From NCBI GenBank assembly GCA_902603705.1, contig CACKVQ010000006.1, forward strand, positions 1-58,368: 58,368 nt of DNA, written 5' to 3'. Position 1 is the stretch's first letter, and each line of letters begins with the position of its first letter. Below, in pieces: positions 1 through 8,922 of this stretch. The stretch is from Puniceicoccaceae bacterium. GTDB lineage: Bacteria > Verrucomicrobiota > Verrucomicrobiia > Opitutales > Coraliomargaritaceae. A program made the position numbers and the translations under genes. Below the pieces are notes generated by a model that was given only the letters and a program-made list of their open reading frames with translations, had not been told where the DNA came from and searched no databases.

Positions 1-335
1 CCAATATAGAAGGTGAGCGTACGCTCACCTTCGAACTCAATGGCCGCGCTAGGGAGTGCGTTATTCTAGATAAATCGATTAAGACTCAATATAAGCGCCG
101 TACGAAAGCCGACTCCGCCAACGATATGCAAGTAGGCGCGCCTATTCCCGCTATGGTCAGCTCGGTCACAGCAACGGTTGGCCACAAGGTAAAGAAAGGC
201 GAAAAGCTTATTATTTTAGAAGCTATGAAAATGCAGACTACGGTCTACGCCCTTGCCGATGGCGTCATCGATAAAGTGGAAGTTCAAGTAGGCGACCAGG
301 TCGAAAGTAAGGATCTATTGGTTCAGTTGAGGTAG
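1..335 (+). CDS. pyc: Pyruvate carboxylase C-terminal end with biotin carrier domain (partial)
   Basis: The reading frame is open from base 3 and enters from the left edge, so only about the last 110 residues are seen. The first part (TLTFELNGRARE) matches the end of the carboxyltransferase/PT region of pyruvate carboxylases. It is followed by a biotinyl-lipoyl domain with the biotinylation motif EAMKMQT, in which the central lysine carries biotin. The enzyme carboxylates pyruvate to oxaloacetate. The internal ATG at 126 is not the start, because the upstream frame is clearly coding. An oxaloacetate decarboxylase alpha subunit is the main alternative; the FELNG segment favours pyruvate carboxylase. 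Confidence 0.85.
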   Translation, partial: NIEGERTLTFELNGRARECVILDKSIKTQYKRRTKADSANDMQVGAPIPAMVSSVTATVGHKVKKGEKLIILEAMKMQTTVYALADGVIDKVEVQVGDQVESKDLLVQLR

Positions 336-354
336 TTAGCTTGTTTGCAGCGAG

Positions 355-2328
355 CTAGAAGATCTCTTTAGCAACTTTGACGATATTCTTAGCACTCATA
401 CCCAGTTGTTCCATGGTAGTATCTCCCGGGGCTGACATACCAAAGCGGTTGATACAAACAGTCTTACCACTAAGTCCGACGTACTTTCCCCAAGTGCTGG
501 ATACTCCTGCTTCTACTGCAATACGTTTGGCGCAGCCAGATGGAAGTACGCTCTCGACATACTCGGCGCTCTGTCGATCAAAACGCTCAAAACAAGGTAA
601 AGAGACCACGCGTACTCCACCGCCGAGTTCCTCGGATGCATCCATGGCATGTTGTAACTCGGAGCCGGTAGCCATAAGAATTAATTCGAGCTTAGTGCTT
701 TCCTTTTTGGCGATGTAGCCGCCCCTGATAACACCATCGCGGCGCACGCTAATAGGAATATTGTCCTGTGCGGGGATATTTTGTCGTGTGAGGACGAGTG
801 CACTCGGGCCGTCCTCTCTTTGAAGCGCTGCGGCAAACGCACCTGCAGTTTCTTCGGCATCAGCTGGTCGTATTACATCTAGATTAGGAATCACACGCAA
901 GCTGCTAACAGTTTCCACTGGTTGGTGGGTCGGGCCGTCTTCTCCAACGCCGACAGAGTCATGCGTAAAGATGTAAGTGACTGGTAACTTGGATAGGGAT
1001 GCAAGGCGTATAGAGCCACGCATATAATCTGCGAAGACAAGAAAAGTCGCGCAACTGATTTTGAAGATTCCGTCGTAAGCGATACCATTACAAATCGCGC
1101 CCATGCCGTGCTCACGAATACCGAACCAGATATTACGCCCGGCAAAATTATCCGGGCCAAAGTCGCCACCGTCCTCGATATAGTTTTTGGTCGAGCCATA
1201 GAGATCGGCTGAGCCAGAGAGTAACTGCGGCACGACCCCGGCTATTGATTGCATAATATTTCCTCCAGAGGCGCGAGTCGCAGCTACAGTGCCAGCCTCG
1301 AACTCGGGAATCTCACTTACTAGGTCACTAGGTATGCCGCCTTCAAGCTCCCTAAGTAATTTGGGGTTTGCGCTGCTCCATAATTTAAAAGTTTCCTGCC
1401 AATTCGCCCACTCGATCGCGCTAGTCTCAGCGACTTGTGTGAAGTGCGTACGAACCGCCTCGGATACATAAAAGGTTTCTTCTGGTAGACCAAGTCCTTT
1501 GCGAGCACTCTCGGAAAACTTAGCGCCGCCTTCGCCGTGGCCCGCAGCGGAACCTTCTACTTCAGGGATCCCTTTACCGATAATAGTCTTGGCAATGATA
1601 ACCTTCGGCCTGCCATTGTCATTGCCTTTGGCCTGAGCTACGGCTCCTGAGATTGCAGATAGATTATGTCCGTCGATAACTACAGCGTCGAAGCCTTGGG
1701 ATGTAAAGTAAGCTTCGGCGTCTTCGCTCTGCGTCTGATCTGCCATAGCATCGAGAGTAACGTCATTCGAATCGTAAATTAAAATGAGATTGTCTAATTG
1801 GTTATGACCTGCGAATGCGATACATTCCTTGGCTACGCCTTCTTGAAGGCAACCGTCGCCGTGGAGGGCGAAAACGTGCTGGTCGAAAATAGTATGCTCA
1901 GTAGTGTTAAATTTAGCAGCTGCAGCTTTAGCCGATAGCGCGAAACCAACTGCGTTCCCGATACCTTGACCGAGGGGTCCTGTGGTGGCTTCTACTCCTT
2001 CGGTGTCACCAAATTCCGGGTGTCCAGGTGTCTCGGACCCAAGCTGCCGAAAATTCTTCAACTCGTCCATAGAGAGTTTGTATCCAGAGAGGTGAAGCCA
2101 GCTGTAAAGAAACATCGATCCATGCCCTCCAGAGAGTACAAAACGGTCACGGTTCAGCCATTTAGGCTCCGCAGGATTGTAGCGAAGACCACGAGCACCA
2201 TAAAGGACGGCGCCGATTTCAGCACAGCCAAGAGGTAGCCCCAAGTGTCCGGAACTACAGGCGTGTATTGCATCGATTGCAAGGCCGCGGGCTTGAGTAG
2301 CCGCTTGATTTAGGATTTCTGTTTGCAT
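355..2328 (-). CDS. tkt: Transketolase
   Basis: 657 residues, the usual transketolase length. It moves two-carbon ketol units between sugar phosphates in the non-oxidative pentose phosphate pathway, using thiamine diphosphate. Visible motifs are the N-terminal SGHLGLPLG segment with an active-site histidine, the thiamine diphosphate/metal motif beginning GDGCLQEG near residue 157 and ending at a DSND segment, and the central REHGMG segment with the catalytic glutamate. Three domains (PP, Pyr, C-terminal) are present in order. It is convergent with the pyruvate carboxylase gene 19 bases away. No Shine-Dalgarno is seen before the ATG; the upstream bases are A/T-rich. Confidence 0.97.
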   Translation of the reverse strand: MQTEILNQAATQARGLAIDAIHACSSGHLGLPLGCAEIGAVLYGARGLRYNPAEPKWLNRDRFVLSGGHGSMFLYSWLHLSGYKLSMDELKNFRQLGSETPGHPEFGDTEGVEATTGPLGQGIGNAVGFALSAKAAAAKFNTTEHTIFDQHVFALHGDGCLQEGVAKECIAFAGHNQLDNLILIYDSNDVTLDAMADQTQSEDAEAYFTSQGFDAVVIDGHNLSAISGAVAQAKGNDNGRPKVIIAKTIIGKGIPEVEGSAAGHGEGGAKFSESARKGLGLPEETFYVSEAVRTHFTQVAETSAIEWANWQETFKLWSSANPKLLRELEGGIPSDLVSEIPEFEAGTVAATRASGGNIMQSIAGVVPQLLSGSADLYGSTKNYIEDGGDFGPDNFAGRNIWFGIREHGMGAICNGIAYDGIFKISCATFLVFADYMRGSIRLASLSKLPVTYIFTHDSVGVGEDGPTHQPVETVSSLRVIPNLDVIRPADAEETAGAFAAALQREDGPSALVLTRQNIPAQDNIPISVRRDGVIRGGYIAKKESTKLELILMATGSELQHAMDASEELGGGVRVVSLPCFERFDRQSAEYVESVLPSGCAKRIAVEAGVSSTWGKYVGLSGKTVCINRFGMSAPGDTTMEQLGMSAKNIVKVAKEIF

Positions 2329-2500
2329 AAGTTTAATTTTATTATGCCCATTACAGGCAGAAGTTTGTTAATATAAAGTCGCTAGAGCATGCGGACCACT
2401 ACGATAAAGAAAAGAAAAAATAGTTTCTTCTGGGTAAGGTGGACTAATCGATTGCATTCAAAACTCGACTCGATCTTATCAACCGGGTAACTAAAAGAGT

Positions 2501-2920
2501 ATGACGCATGAAGAACTAGAAGAAGGTACTATCCTGAGTCTCGACTTTGCCAAACTCCGAAAAGTGGCAAATTGCGAGTCAGATGTGCTGCCTGCTGTTG
2601 CCCAAGATGCTCTGACCGGCGAGTTGCTTATTGTTGGATACGCGAATGAACTTGCCTTGGAAACTGCCCGGGAATGCGGCATGGCTACTTTCTGGAGCAC
2701 TAGTCGTAACGAGTTATGGATCAAGGGTAAGACTAGTGGGGACTATCTAAATATTAAGGAGATTCGAGTAAACTGCGAGCAGAACTCCATCCTATATTTA
2801 GTTACGCCTGCAGGGAAAGGCTCTTGTCATACTAAGGACCGGACTGGCACCGCGCGGCCTGGCTGTTATTATCGTCGTATCAAAAAAGACGGCTCTTTAG
2901 AATTTGTTGCCGAAGATTAA
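2501..2920 (+). CDS. hisI: Phosphoribosyl-AMP cyclohydrolase (HisI), divergent metal site
   Basis: 139 residues. HisI opens the adenine ring of phosphoribosyl-AMP in histidine synthesis. Family signatures are WSTSRNELWIKGKTSG (about residues 65-80) and the C-terminal CYYRRI. The usual D-C-D-x-D metal motif reads NCEQN at residues 91-95: the zinc cysteine (C92) is kept but the three acidic positions are N, E and N. The CHT...C segment that supplies the other two cysteines (C109, C122) carries an extra insert (KDRTGTARP). No fused HisE domain is present and no other his gene is adjacent. Probably still a cyclohydrolase of a divergent subfamily, but altered activity is possible. Confidence 0.85.
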   Translation: MTHEELEEGTILSLDFAKLRKVANCESDVLPAVAQDALTGELLIVGYANELALETARECGMATFWSTSRNELWIKGKTSGDYLNIKEIRVNCEQNSILYLVTPAGKGSCHTKDRTGTARPGCYYRRIKKDGSLEFVAED

Positions 2921-2945
2921 TTTAGCTATTTATATAATAATTTTA

Positions 2946-3020
<75 letters not shown>

Positions 3021-3101
3021 TTTGTCACATTCATTAATTGATCTGCTCTTGGCGACGCTTTTCCATTGTCAAAGTAAACGCTCTGAGCCAGTTGTAAATA
3101 T

Positions 3102-3695
3102 ATGTTTACAGGAATTATAGAAGAAACGGGTAAAGTAATCTCTTTTAGTGAGCAGGCGAGTGCTTGGCGACTCGTTCTGGAATCCCATGTAGTTGCGAAA
3201 GACTTGCAGATGGGCGACAGCGTAGCGGTCAATGGCTGCTGCTTAACTGCTACAGCATTTTCGGAAGATCGAATTGAATTCGATCTATTGGAAGAGAGTA
3301 AGCGCCTAACCTCAATCGGTGAGGTAGGTGTGGGCGCTAAGGTAAACCTTGAGCGCGCCCTTTTGCCTTCCACTCGTATGGGTGGTCACTTTGTGTCTGG
3401 TCACGTTGACGGTACGGGATTGACCGAAGCGATCGAGCCGCGCGGGAAGGACTTCTTTTTTCGGATCAAAGTTCCGTCTGATAGCTTGCGCTATATCGTA
3501 CATAAAGGCTGCATCACAGTAGACGGCATTTCGCTGACCGTAGCTGAGGTTGACGAGTCGGGCTTCGCCATTTGGCTAATTCCGCATACCATGAAGGTCA
3601 CCAATCTGCACACGAAGAAAGTGGGTGACTTAGTGAATCTGGAATACGATCTGATCGCGAAATATGTGGAAAAACTCTTCGCACCTCAGGGTTAG
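3102..3695 (+). CDS. ribE: Riboflavin synthase alpha subunit
   Basis: 197 residues, normal family length. It dismutates two 6,7-dimethyl-8-ribityllumazine molecules to riboflavin. Two tandem lumazine-binding barrels are visible: the first begins [12 protein letters not shown], and the second carries [12 protein letters not shown] near residues 96-107. The start is fixed by the conserved MFTGI N-terminus. It stands alone, without ribA or ribH. Its TAG stop overlaps the stop of the convergent aquaporin gene (shared bases 3692-3695), which leaves no room for a separate terminator. Confidence 0.97.
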   Translation: MFTGIIEETGKVISFSEQASAWRLVLESHVVAKDLQMGDSVAVNGCCLTATAFSEDRIEFDLLEESKRLTSIGEVGVGAKVNLERALLPSTRMGGHFVSGHVDGTGLTEAIEPRGKDFFFRIKVPSDSLRYIVHKGCITVDGISLTVAEVDESGFAIWLIPHTMKVTNLHTKKVGDLVNLEYDLIAKYVEKLFAPQG

Positions 3696-4357
3696 TTCCA
3701 AGGATTACCTAGAAGTTCCTTTTCGTTTGTTGTATCTAGGCTTTTAAAAAGTAATCCAGCCGCGCATGCGGCAACTGCTTGCGTAATCATATAAATAGGA
3801 ACTGCGCTCCATGGCAGAAACCCGTTTATAGCAAGACAGAGTGTTACCGCAGGATTAAATGCGGCTAGTGAGATTGATCCAACTGCATATGCTCCAGCTG
3901 CGACAACGCTACCTATAGCCAGCCCGTAGAACTGATTCCCCTCAGTCTTCTTAGAAATTGCGACATTCAAAATCACCCACATCAGCGCGAAAGTGAAAAG
4001 AAACTCCGCAGTGATTACCTTCGGATATTCTAATGTCGCCGCAGTGATATTTTCCAGTCCCTGTGGGTTAATAATGGTAAGGGCAAATGCAGCAGCAATT
4101 GCTCCAATAAAGATAGCTACAAAGTAAGGTAAAGCTGCCCTCTTTGAGTGTGAGCCTGCACAAAAAAATGCGAGCGTGGTTGCTGGATTAAAGTGCGCCT
4201 TAGAGTGGTGTCCACAGGAGTAAACAAGTGCTGCTAGGCCGATGCCGACAGCTAACGGCACCGCGATGCCTGAACTGGCTGGCTGAGTTACGCAAAGACC
4301 AATAATTGTATAGAGCAAGAAGGTACCAATAAACTCGGCTAATAGAGCATTTTTCAT
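3692..4357 (-). CDS. Aquaporin/aquaglyceroporin-type channel, AqpS-like
   Basis: 221 residues with about six hydrophobic segments and the two half-helix NPA motifs of the MIP family: HFNPATTL (NPA at 57-59) and AFNPAVTL (NPA at 168-170). The arginine that normally follows the second NPA and narrows the pore is replaced by valine, which in this family suggests passage of larger neutral solutes. Its ATG overlaps the end of arsC by 4 bases (ATGA), implying translational coupling. By analogy with rhizobial AqpS, which sits beside arsC, its likely job is to let As(III) leave the cell after arsenate reduction. Function is inferred from context; glycerol or water transport is the alternative. Confidence 0.85.
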   Translation of the reverse strand: MKNALLAEFIGTFLLYTIIGLCVTQPASSGIAVPLAVGIGLAALVYSCGHHSKAHFNPATTLAFFCAGSHSKRAALPYFVAIFIGAIAAAFALTIINPQGLENITAATLEYPKVITAEFLFTFALMWVILNVAISKKTEGNQFYGLAIGSVVAAGAYAVGSISLAAFNPAVTLCLAINGFLPWSAVPIYMITQAVAACAAGLLFKSLDTTNEKELLGNPWN

Positions 4358-4803
4358 AAGTTTTTAAGTAATAATTTTGCTTCTCGGTAGCCTGCAGCAT
4401 ACGCTTCGAAGACTAGTTTAATTTCATCTCGTATACGGCGAAAGGCTTCTAGCTCACTCTCTCCATCATGCTTTACGTGCGGGGGGTCTTCAAATCCCCA
4501 ATGGTAGCGAGTGATCATTCCCGGAAAGCTTGGGCAGGCCTGGTCCGCGTTACCACATACGGTGATCACTGTGTGGATACCTTTATCAAGGTACATGTCC
4601 AAGTGGTCGGAGGTGTGGTCACTCGCATCAATGCCAATTTCTTTGAGCACTTTTAAGGCGAGCGGGTGCACTTCACCCCTTGGCTTTGAGCCAGCGCTGA
4701 AGACTTCAAATAAGTCGCCTGCGCAGGCACGTAGGATTCCTTCTGCAATTTGGCTACGGCAAGAATTTCCTGTGCACAGGATGAGGACTCTCGTAATATC
4801 CAT
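4354..4803 (-). CDS. arsC: Arsenate reductase, thioredoxin-coupled low-molecular-weight phosphatase type
   Basis: 149 residues. It reduces arsenate to arsenite. The phosphatase-type P-loop is CTGNSCRS (Cys10, Cys15, Arg16), and the redox relay of Bacillus-type ArsC is present as Cys83 and Cys90 in [10 protein letters not shown], followed by the conserved HWGFEDPP (about 101-108). The full cysteine set argues for ArsC rather than a tyrosine phosphatase. It is first in a two-gene unit, overlapping the AqpS-like channel by 4 bases. No arsR or efflux pump is nearby. The 5' side faces the divergent exbB gene across about 220 bases. Confidence 0.95.
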   Translation of the reverse strand: MDITRVLILCTGNSCRSQIAEGILRACAGDLFEVFSAGSKPRGEVHPLALKVLKEIGIDASDHTSDHLDMYLDKGIHTVITVCGNADQACPSFPGMITRYHWGFEDPPHVKHDGESELEAFRRIRDEIKLVFEAYAAGYREAKLLLKNL

Positions 4804-5024
4804 ATCGACTTAGCGTAATTAGATTATCAAATTTAATAAGCGTTTATTCTTGGACAATACTTTTATAAAAATTTTCTACCAACCAATTACTGAATGGTTG
4901 TTAGTGTAAATATACCTTGTCAATAATATGCTCGTATATTGTTTATTAATTTTTTGTGCTGGCGGCCCGCTGAATGTCCATGATTTACTGGAGTCTTAAG
5001 ACCTAAGGGATAAAATTAATAATT
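4804..5024. promoter_or_regulatory. Divergent intergenic region between arsC and exbB
   Basis: AT-rich 221-base spacer that must hold promoters for both directions. Visible elements are an inverted repeat CAACCA-N9-TGGTTG (4880-4900), a possible -10 TAATAT (4924-4929) 17 bases after a weak -35-like TTAGTG for exbB, and a 10-base palindrome GTCTTAAGAC (4993-5002) 22 bases before the exbB ATG. None resembles a known ArsR or Fur box closely enough to name. Confidence 0.35.
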
Positions 5025-5750
5025 ATGAGCCTTTCTTTTGCTATATATTCTCTATTCATCCAAGCAGCTTCAGGACCGAATATATTTACTTATTTCGCCC
5101 AGTCTAATTTTGCGGGTAAGGTAGTCATTTTCATCCTAGTTCTCTGTAGTATTGTGGCATGGACAGTTATGCTTGGCAAATACTTGGATCTTTCGAAGCT
5201 GCGCTCGCAAAATCAACGCTACGAGCGTTTGCTGACTAAAGAGTCGCATTTAATTAAGCTCGAAGCAGAGCGCCCTGGCAAAGGTAGTGGCCCTTATTAT
5301 AACATAGTGCGAGAGGCACTTGAGGCTTTCCACCGGTATGGGAGTGCCGACTATGCAGACACACACCGCGCCACTTTGCGCATGGGTCATGTGGAAAATG
5401 CATTACAACGCAGTGTGGCAGAACAGATAATCCGCTATGAATCGAAGATGGTGGTTCTAGGATCGATCGTAACTGGCGCACCTTTTCTTGGGTTACTTGG
5501 CACGGTATGGGGCGTGATGGATGCTTTTGGTAGTATGGCTGGTGTAGGATCCGCTAGTTTGCAAAATCTTGCACCTGGCGTCTCCGGGGCGCTCTTGACT
5601 ACAGTCGCTGGGCTCGTAGTAGCTATTCCCTCTGTATTTGGTTATAATTACCTCTTGCAACAGACCAAGATCGCTGTGGTTGAGTTGGAGAATTTCGCTA
5701 GCACTGCGTCCGATCGAATTGAGCTAGAAGCTCAATCCTGCGGAGAATGA
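5025..5750 (+). CDS. MotA/TolQ/ExbB proton channel family protein
   Basis: 241 residues. It has an N-terminal membrane segment (about 31-53), a long cytoplasmic stretch, and two further membrane segments in the typical channel block (VTGAPFLGLLGTVWGVMDAF near 151-170 and APGVSGALLTTVAGLVVAIP near 183-202). With the next two genes it forms an inner-membrane motor that uses the proton gradient to drive either TonB-dependent uptake or Tol-type envelope maintenance. There is no Pal or TolB neighbour, so ExbB versus TolQ cannot be decided here. Confidence 0.92.
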   Translation: MSLSFAIYSLFIQAASGPNIFTYFAQSNFAGKVVIFILVLCSIVAWTVMLGKYLDLSKLRSQNQRYERLLTKESHLIKLEAERPGKGSGPYYNIVREALEAFHRYGSADYADTHRATLRMGHVENALQRSVAEQIIRYESKMVVLGSIVTGAPFLGLLGTVWGVMDAFGSMAGVGSASLQNLAPGVSGALLTTVAGLVVAIPSVFGYNYLLQQTKIAVVELENFASTASDRIELEAQSCGE

Positions 5751-5775
5751 ACCATTCAAAAATATATTCATAAAG

Positions 5776-6189
5776 ATGGCTCGTAAATTTCAGCGCAAAG
5801 ATAGGCTCTCCGCCCTAACCGAGATCAACGTAACGCCGCTGATTGATCTCGCCTTTGCTCTTCTGATTATCTTTATGATTACTACTCCGCTCCTAGAGCA
5901 GACTGTAGACTTGAATCTACCAGTGGAGACTTCCAAGCCGCAACTCGAAGATAGAGAGGATTTTCAGACTATCTCGATCGACCAAGCAGGGAATTACTAT
6001 TGGGGTAAGGAGAAAGTCACCGGCAAGCAAATCAGCGATCTATTAGACACTTTGTCTATGGATCCTGAGCCACCGGTTCTTAGCGTCCGCGCTGATGCTC
6101 AGTTGCCTTATCAATATGTCATAACTCTGGTGGATATGATTAAGCAGCGAAAGCTCTCTAAAATCAGTTTAGACACCAAGGTAAAATGA
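5776..6189 (+). CDS. ExbD/TolR family protein
   Basis: 137 residues. It has a short basic cytoplasmic N-terminus, one membrane helix (about 21-41) and a periplasmic domain. The motif LTEINVTPLIDLAF carries the membrane aspartate (D24) thought to take up protons in ExbD/TolR. It starts 25 bases after the ExbB-like gene and overlaps the TonB-like gene by 4 bases (ATGA), so the three are almost certainly one transcript. It is the partner subunit of the ExbB-like channel. Confidence 0.93.
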   Translation: MARKFQRKDRLSALTEINVTPLIDLAFALLIIFMITTPLLEQTVDLNLPVETSKPQLEDREDFQTISIDQAGNYYWGKEKVTGKQISDLLDTLSMDPEPPVLSVRADAQLPYQYVITLVDMIKQRKLSKISLDTKVK

Positions 6190-6851
6190 AATTGCCCAAA
6201 GACCGGCCTTTTTTGACGTCAGTAGGTCTCCACTTAGTAGTACTGGTGGGATTTTTACTTTATACTATTCTACAAGCCTTCTGCCCAAAAGAGAAGGTTC
6301 ATGTATTTCAGGTCATCGATTTGCCGAACACGGATAACTCTTCGCAAAAAACTGACTTGTCTGCCAAAAAGATTCCTAATAATTCTGAGCCAGTTCTTAA
6401 GCCGCAACCTTTGGTATCAGCTAAGGAATTTTTTAAAAAGAACCCTAAGCCTGACCCAAAGCCACGCGAGATAAAACGCGACGTTGAGACTGCAGTACAG
6501 CAAATAGAAGTGCGTGATTTGGTTATTAAACCTAATACCCCTATAAATCGTCAGAAACAATTAACAGATCAGCAGAATTCGGCTTTATCTCAATACATTA
6601 TGCGCTTGCGGGCAAAAATTGATGCAGCTTGGACTAAGCCTGCGCAGCTTGCAGGGGTCAATTTGGATGCGCGGGTCGTCTTTAATGTCTCTAGCTCTGG
6701 TCGCCTTAGCAACCCACGCCTTACTAAAAGCTCAGGTAATGCTGCCTTTGACCAATCTATCATTTCAGCATTTAAACTTGCTAATACGGTTGGTCCAACC
6801 CCGACAGGGCAGGGATATCAGTATACTCTAGCTTTTCGTATGTTAGATTAA
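6186..6851 (+). CDS. TonB/TolA-like energy transducer
   Basis: 221 residues. One N-terminal membrane helix (about 10-31) is followed by a Lys/Pro-rich periplasmic linker (KPQPL, KKNPKPDPKPRE) and a C-terminal TonB/TolA-type domain with ARVVFNVSSSGRLSNPRL and a following A-FD-S-I helix. It would span the periplasm and pass the motor's energy to the outer membrane. The start overlaps the ExbD stop. The C-terminal half resembles the TonB C-terminal fold, but TolA cannot be excluded. Confidence 0.87.
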   Translation: MKLPKDRPFLTSVGLHLVVLVGFLLYTILQAFCPKEKVHVFQVIDLPNTDNSSQKTDLSAKKIPNNSEPVLKPQPLVSAKEFFKKNPKPDPKPREIKRDVETAVQQIEVRDLVIKPNTPINRQKQLTDQQNSALSQYIMRLRAKIDAAWTKPAQLAGVNLDARVVFNVSSSGRLSNPRLTKSSGNAAFDQSIISAFKLANTVGPTPTGQGYQYTLAFRMLD

Positions 6852-6914
6852 GAAGTAACCGCTTAAGAGAGCTGAATAGCTTGACGTAAAGTTAAATAGA
6901 TCTACTTTAATATC

Positions 6915-7382
6915 ATGCCAAAGATATATAAGCACTCCGGCTCTCATCTATACATGATTTTCTGGAAAGCTTCTAGAGCAGTGATGCGTTACCATGAAAG
7001 GAGTGTTTGTAATCAAGGTTTTGCATCCTTGTCTGATTTTGCGGTGCTAGATGTACTGTTTCATATGGGCGCACTACCAGTTAATGCCATAGGAGAAAGA
7101 GTACTATTAACTAGTGGATCAATCACTACTGCGGTTCAACGCTTAGAAAAAAAGGGCCTATTGCAAAGGGAACGCAGCAGGCTAGACGCCCGAGTGGTTC
7201 TCATACGATTAACTAGCGCCGGCCAGGATCTGATCGAGAGCAACCAGTCGCAACACGCGGATAACCTCGAAGACTTATTTGTAGAATTTTCTGAAGAAGA
7301 GCGTGTTCAATTTGAAAACCTGATCTCCAAATTTGACAAACGTGTCCAAGTGATAAGTAATAATGAATGCCTTATATCTTGA
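6915..7382 (+). CDS. MarR-family transcriptional regulator
   Basis: 155 residues with the MarR winged-helix layout: an N-terminal dimerisation helix, a recognition region (LTSGSITTAVQRLEKKGL, about 69-86), a wing rich in basic residues (RERSRLDARVVLIRLT) and a C-terminal dimerisation helix. It is probably a small-molecule or redox-responsive repressor. It lies 63 bases after the TonB-like gene on the same strand and is convergent with the methyltransferase gene 9 bases away. Its targets are not evident from the window. Confidence 0.9.
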   Translation: MPKIYKHSGSHLYMIFWKASRAVMRYHERSVCNQGFASLSDFAVLDVLFHMGALPVNAIGERVLLTSGSITTAVQRLEKKGLLQRERSRLDARVVLIRLTSAGQDLIESNQSQHADNLEDLFVEFSEEERVQFENLISKFDKRVQVISNNECLIS

Positions 7383-7390
7383 TATCAAGA

Positions 7391-8236
7391 TTAATTCTTG
7401 CTTTCCCATCTTGCCCATGTGCCGCTTGGTAAGGAAAAGCCGCTATCATTACCGGTAAGGAGCATTTCACCGCACTGGAACTGTCCTTGGCCTAGTTTTT
7501 GTGCGATTAAATTTTTTAGTACAATGGGACTAAATCCTGGTGTATGGCTCGTTAGATAGACGAAGGAAGGGCTCGTGCTGAGTACTTTATGTACAAGTTG
7601 CAGCGTCTGCAGAAGTGCGTTTTCAATCTTGTATAATTCGCCGCTCTTACCTCTACCGAATGAAGGTGGATCGAGTAAAATAGCGTCGTACTGCCTGCCG
7701 CGCTTAATTTCACGAGTGAGGAATTTATTCACATCATCGACAATCCAACGGATTGGGTGCTCTTTTAACTGATTTATCTCTGCGTTTTGCCGGGCCCATT
7801 GCACCATACCTTTGGAGGCGTCCACATGGCAACAGTGCGCGCCGCCCTGTGCAGCAGCCATTGTGGCACCTCCAGAATATGCGAACAGGTTGAGGAATTG
7901 GAGCGGTTCGCGGCGAACTTTTGATTCTGTGCTGACTCTGCTCCTTATCCAGTCCCATATAGCTCGTGTTTCAGGAAATACACCTATGTGGCCAAAGTCT
8001 GTGATAGAGAGTTTCATTTGCACCCCGTTGATTTCGGCCATCCATGAATCTGGTAGTTTCTCGCGCCCGTTCCATTTGAGACCTTCTTTACGTGTAAAAG
8101 AGGCGTTCGCTTGCTTCCACAGTGTTGGATTAGTAGGACTCCAGACTGCTTGAGAGCAGGGTCGGTCGAGCGTAATTGAACCGAAGCGCTCCAATTTACG
8201 CCCATTACCGCTGTCGATAAGTTCGTATGTATTCAT
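7391..8236 (-). CDS. Class I SAM-dependent methyltransferase, RlmI/RlmK-like
   Basis: 281 residues. Motif I is [20 protein letters not shown], followed by the acidic ribose-binding residue in [12 protein letters not shown]; motif IV is [13 protein letters not shown], typical of RNA m5C/m2G methyltransferases of the RlmI type. There is no separate N-terminal PUA domain; the N-terminal 100 residues form a substrate domain ([20 protein letters not shown]). The likely substrate is 23S rRNA, but the exact base cannot be read from sequence. It stands alone. Confidence 0.85.
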   Translation of the reverse strand: MNTYELIDSGNGRKLERFGSITLDRPCSQAVWSPTNPTLWKQANASFTRKEGLKWNGREKLPDSWMAEINGVQMKLSITDFGHIGVFPETRAIWDWIRSRVSTESKVRREPLQFLNLFAYSGGATMAAAQGGAHCCHVDASKGMVQWARQNAEINQLKEHPIRWIVDDVNKFLTREIKRGRQYDAILLDPPSFGRGKSGELYKIENALLQTLQLVHKVLSTSPSFVYLTSHTPGFSPIVLKNLIAQKLGQGQFQCGEMLLTGNDSGFSLPSGTWARWESKN

Positions 8237-8306
8237 GGAATGTTTCGAGAGTATTTATATGTGAGAATTAAAAACTAAACATTACAAAGCGCTGATTTTA
8301 ATAACA

Positions 8307-8888
8307 TTAAGCAGAGTTCATCGCTTCGATAAAATGTCTTCGACACATAGCAACGTAGCTTTCGTTACCACCAATCTCAACTTGATCCCCTTCTTTAATT
8401 GGAGCCCCATTCGAGTCGATGCGTAGATTCATGGTCGCTTTACGACCACAGTGACAAATGGTTTTGAGTTCAATTAAGTCGTCCGCCCATCCAAGTAGTG
8501 CAGCGCTTCCAGGGAAGAGTTGCCCTTGGAAGTCAGTACGCAGACCATAACATAATACCGGTATTCTAATCAGGTCGGCGACCGAAGCAAGTTGATGTAC
8601 TTGAGTTTGTGTTAAAAATTGTGCTTCGTCGATGAGCACACAAGCAAGATGTTCTTCTTGGTGCCTGTACTCTATGAATTCGAAAAGTTGAGTTTGAGGG
8701 CTAAATACACAAGCTTGGGCGTTTAGTCCGATACGCGAGGCAATTTTTCCATGGCCTGCACGCTGATCGACTTCTGGCGTAAGTAGTAGGGTATTCATCC
8801 CGCGCTCTTTATAGTTATGACTGGATTGCAGAAGCACTGTACTTTTGCCGGCGTTCATAGCAGAATAATAAAAATAGAGTTTAGCCAT
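8307..8888 (-). CDS. tdk: Thymidine kinase, type II
   Basis: 193 residues, normal for bacterial type II enzymes. It phosphorylates thymidine to dTMP in nucleotide salvage. The P-loop is [11 protein letters not shown] (about 7-17), the Walker B-like segment is [11 protein letters not shown], and the lasso zinc ligands are a CxC pair in [13 protein letters not shown] and a CRRH near the C-terminus. The start is supported by the family-standard [16 protein letters not shown] opening. It is separated by 34 bases from the Ppx/GppA gene on the same strand. Confidence 0.97.
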   Translation of the reverse strand: MAKLYFYYSAMNAGKSTVLLQSSHNYKERGMNTLLLTPEVDQRAGHGKIASRIGLNAQACVFSPQTQLFEFIEYRHQEEHLACVLIDEAQFLTQTQVHQLASVADLIRIPVLCYGLRTDFQGQLFPGSAALLGWADDLIELKTICHCGRKATMNLRIDSNGAPIKEGDQVEIGGNESYVAMCRRHFIEAMNSA

Positions 8889-8922
8889 ATTAGGGTGGAT
8901 AATATTTTAATAGACGAAAAAG

